Assembly (NCBI GenBank): GCA_947000775.1
Contig: CAMQGK010000327.1
Location: 17,122,501 to 17,186,500 of the forward strand
DNA: 64,000 nt
Direction: 5' to 3'
DNA from: Pterois miles
Lineage: Eukaryota > Chordata > Actinopteri > Perciformes > Scorpaenidae
Shown here: piece after piece, positions 62,538-64,000 of the stretch
How positions within the stretch are numbered: the stretch's first letter is position 1
Layout: each line of letters begins with the position of its first letter
Notes under the pieces: generated by a model
What the model was told of the DNA's origin: nothing
What the model saw: only the letters and a program-made list of their open reading frames with translations
Databases searched by the model: none
Made by a program: the position numbers and the translations under genes

Positions 62538-63972
62538 GTAAGCTGCCATCGCCAGGCAATGTTTACTGCCTCTCAATTTCCCCTCTTAATATCTCTTTCA
62601 AAAGTCTCTCTCCCTCTCTGCCTCCTTCGCATTTCCTCGGCCTCTCCTCCCGTCAAAATAGAGCAGGCCCTGCCAGAGAGCCACATGTGGTGTGCATTAA
62701 GCCACTATATTTTTAACCAAAGCGTATTTACATTTGCTGAAGTTTCCATTGCCTGTTCGTTGGTGCTCGCCACAAGTTAAGGAATGAATCACAACCAGGG
62801 CATGTGCAACGTCTCTTTCTCTCACTTTCCCTCTCTCTCCCTCGCCGTCTCTCCCTCCCTGACTCCCTTGCTCTTGACATTTAACCCTCTCGCTCACTTT
62901 CTCTACTGTAGTTCCCTCTTCCACCCTTTCTACCGGATACTCTTTCTTTCTTGTTCAGATTTCTCAGCCATTCGTTTCCTCCCTGTGTGGGAGGGAACAA
63001 TGGTAAAAACACTGCTGATGAAGTTTGAAAGCACATGATCATTTCCTTGATTGCACCCTCTAAATCAAAGCAAAGGTCAAGCACAGTGATACCTCTGATG
63101 TGTGTTGAAACAGAAGGATGAGCAACAACTAAGGAACGATGAGGGAGGCGTATCTGATAATATCCACCAATTGATTAATCATCCATTTAATAATTTGTGC
63201 TGGTAATTTTGGTTAAAAATCCCCTAGTTGTACTCAGAAATACTTACCACTCTTTCATGTAGTCTTTTACTTTTTAACATTTCCTAGATCAAGAGGTTTT
63301 TAATCAGAAATAAAAAAAAAAAAGACAAAACATACCCCTAATATTAGAAGATAATTTTCTTTAAATACTTCAATGAATGAAGAAATCAAGTTTTTATTAT
63401 TGTGTCATGCATGCAACTATGTCCAACTTGCATGGGCTTTTCAATCTAGAAATGCACTTGGAGAGTGGAGATCTCCGCCAAGGCTATGCTTTATAGTGCA
63501 ATGTTAATGAAAATGAAAAATAATTTGTGCATCCGCCCAGTGATTCGGATACACTCAAAAACTTAACAAGTTTGCTCTTCCTCTGAACATGCAACACCCT
63601 ATCACCAAGTTTCTGAAAATCAGGCCTGTAGTTTTTCCAGACAAACAAATCAAACTGAAAACATAACCTCCTCAGCGAAGGCAACGATACTACAAATTAA
63701 AGCTGGAGAAATCAGAGTAAATACTTCACATACATATTTCAGTGTTGTATGGAACCCTTTCATGGAAAATCAACATTTTTAACCTCCCTAGAGTACAGTA
63801 CATAAGAAAATGGCTTTTCCCAAATCACATTTCAATTGTTTACTCGTCAACTCTTCCTGTCTGCATGTCGAAGTGTCGTTGACTGAGACATTGAACCACA
63901 AGTTGCTTCCTGGGCACTTTTCAGCAGAACCTAAAAGCTTACGATGGGTTAAATGCAGAGGTCAAATTTGTG
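62538..63972 (+). other. start of nfatc1 intron 7
   Basis: Begins GTAAGC. Pyrimidine-rich CTCTC/TTTC sequence at 62590-62960, otherwise A/T-rich unremarkable intron. The next nfatc1 exon is not found before the window end. Confidence 0.7.
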
Positions 63973-64000
63973 ATGGTTATAGCTCAGTGGGTAGAGTGGG
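63973..64000 (+). mobile_element. probable tRNA-derived SINE head (or tRNA gene), cut by the window end
   Basis: TAGCTCAGTGGGTAGAG (63980-63996) fits the polymerase III box A. The anticodon arm and box B would lie beyond 64,000, so gene and SINE cannot be told apart; fish SINEs often start this way. Confidence 0.55.

Overview
The window is vertebrate nuclear DNA, almost certainly from a ray-finned (probably percomorph) fish. It has GT-AG introns, many (CA)n/(TG)n microsatellites, tRNA-derived SINE remnants and many short non-autonomous DNA transposons of types familiar from fish genomes. The only protein-coding gene I can support is nfatc1 (nuclear factor of activated T cells, cytoplasmic 1; NFATc1/NFAT2), on the + strand and running off the right edge.

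Layout. 1 to about 38.4 kb: no gene recognised. This stretch holds dispersed repeats, simple repeats and several non-repetitive, TAAT-rich blocks (about 2.4-2.84, 6.4-7.0, 7.7-8.1, 9.94-11.3 and 13.95-14.5 kb) that look like candidate conserved non-coding elements. In mammals NFATC1 lies near ATP9B and the developmental regulator SALL3, so a regulatory gene desert is plausible, but nothing here proves that synteny. 38.4-39.0 kb: GC/CpG-rich promoter P1 preceded by a (TC)32-(AC)23 tract. 39.0-62.5 kb: nfatc1 exons: alternative first exons 1A (39017-39140) and 1B (41058-41142), then exon 3 (42269-43384), exon 4 (46615-46774), exon 5 (56359-56561), exon 6 (61248-61420) and exon 7 (62397-62537). 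All splice phases agree. The later exons (rest of the dimerisation/IPT domain, C-terminal activation domain) lie beyond 64,000.

The gene encodes the Ca2+/calcineurin-controlled transcription factor. Exon 3 carries the PRIEIT calcineurin dock, the serine-rich and SP-repeat phosphorylation region, a KRK nuclear localisation signal and an LxVP-type second dock. Exons 4-6 encode the Rel-homology DNA-binding domain and exon 7 opens the IPT domain. Both mammalian-type first exons (NFATc1/A and /B) are present and phase-compatible.

Main anomaly: exon 3 is out of frame at a G7 run (42913-42919). One extra base there would restore the conserved frame, and everything downstream is intact, so a homopolymer error or a very recent mutation is likelier than a pseudogene. 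Other points worth a look: a (TG)14 tract touching the exon 7 acceptor, short uORFs before both start codons, a perfect 24-bp hairpin at 5692-5745, a hAT-type MITE with an exact 8-bp target-site duplication (12232-12804), a TTAA-flanked MITE family (35556-36451), a 38-39 bp minisatellite with a neighbouring retroposon flanked by a 13-bp duplication (60580-60949), and a G38 homopolymer at 31926. I did not find a convincing undescribed system; the value is in gene structure, isoform control and repeat biology.
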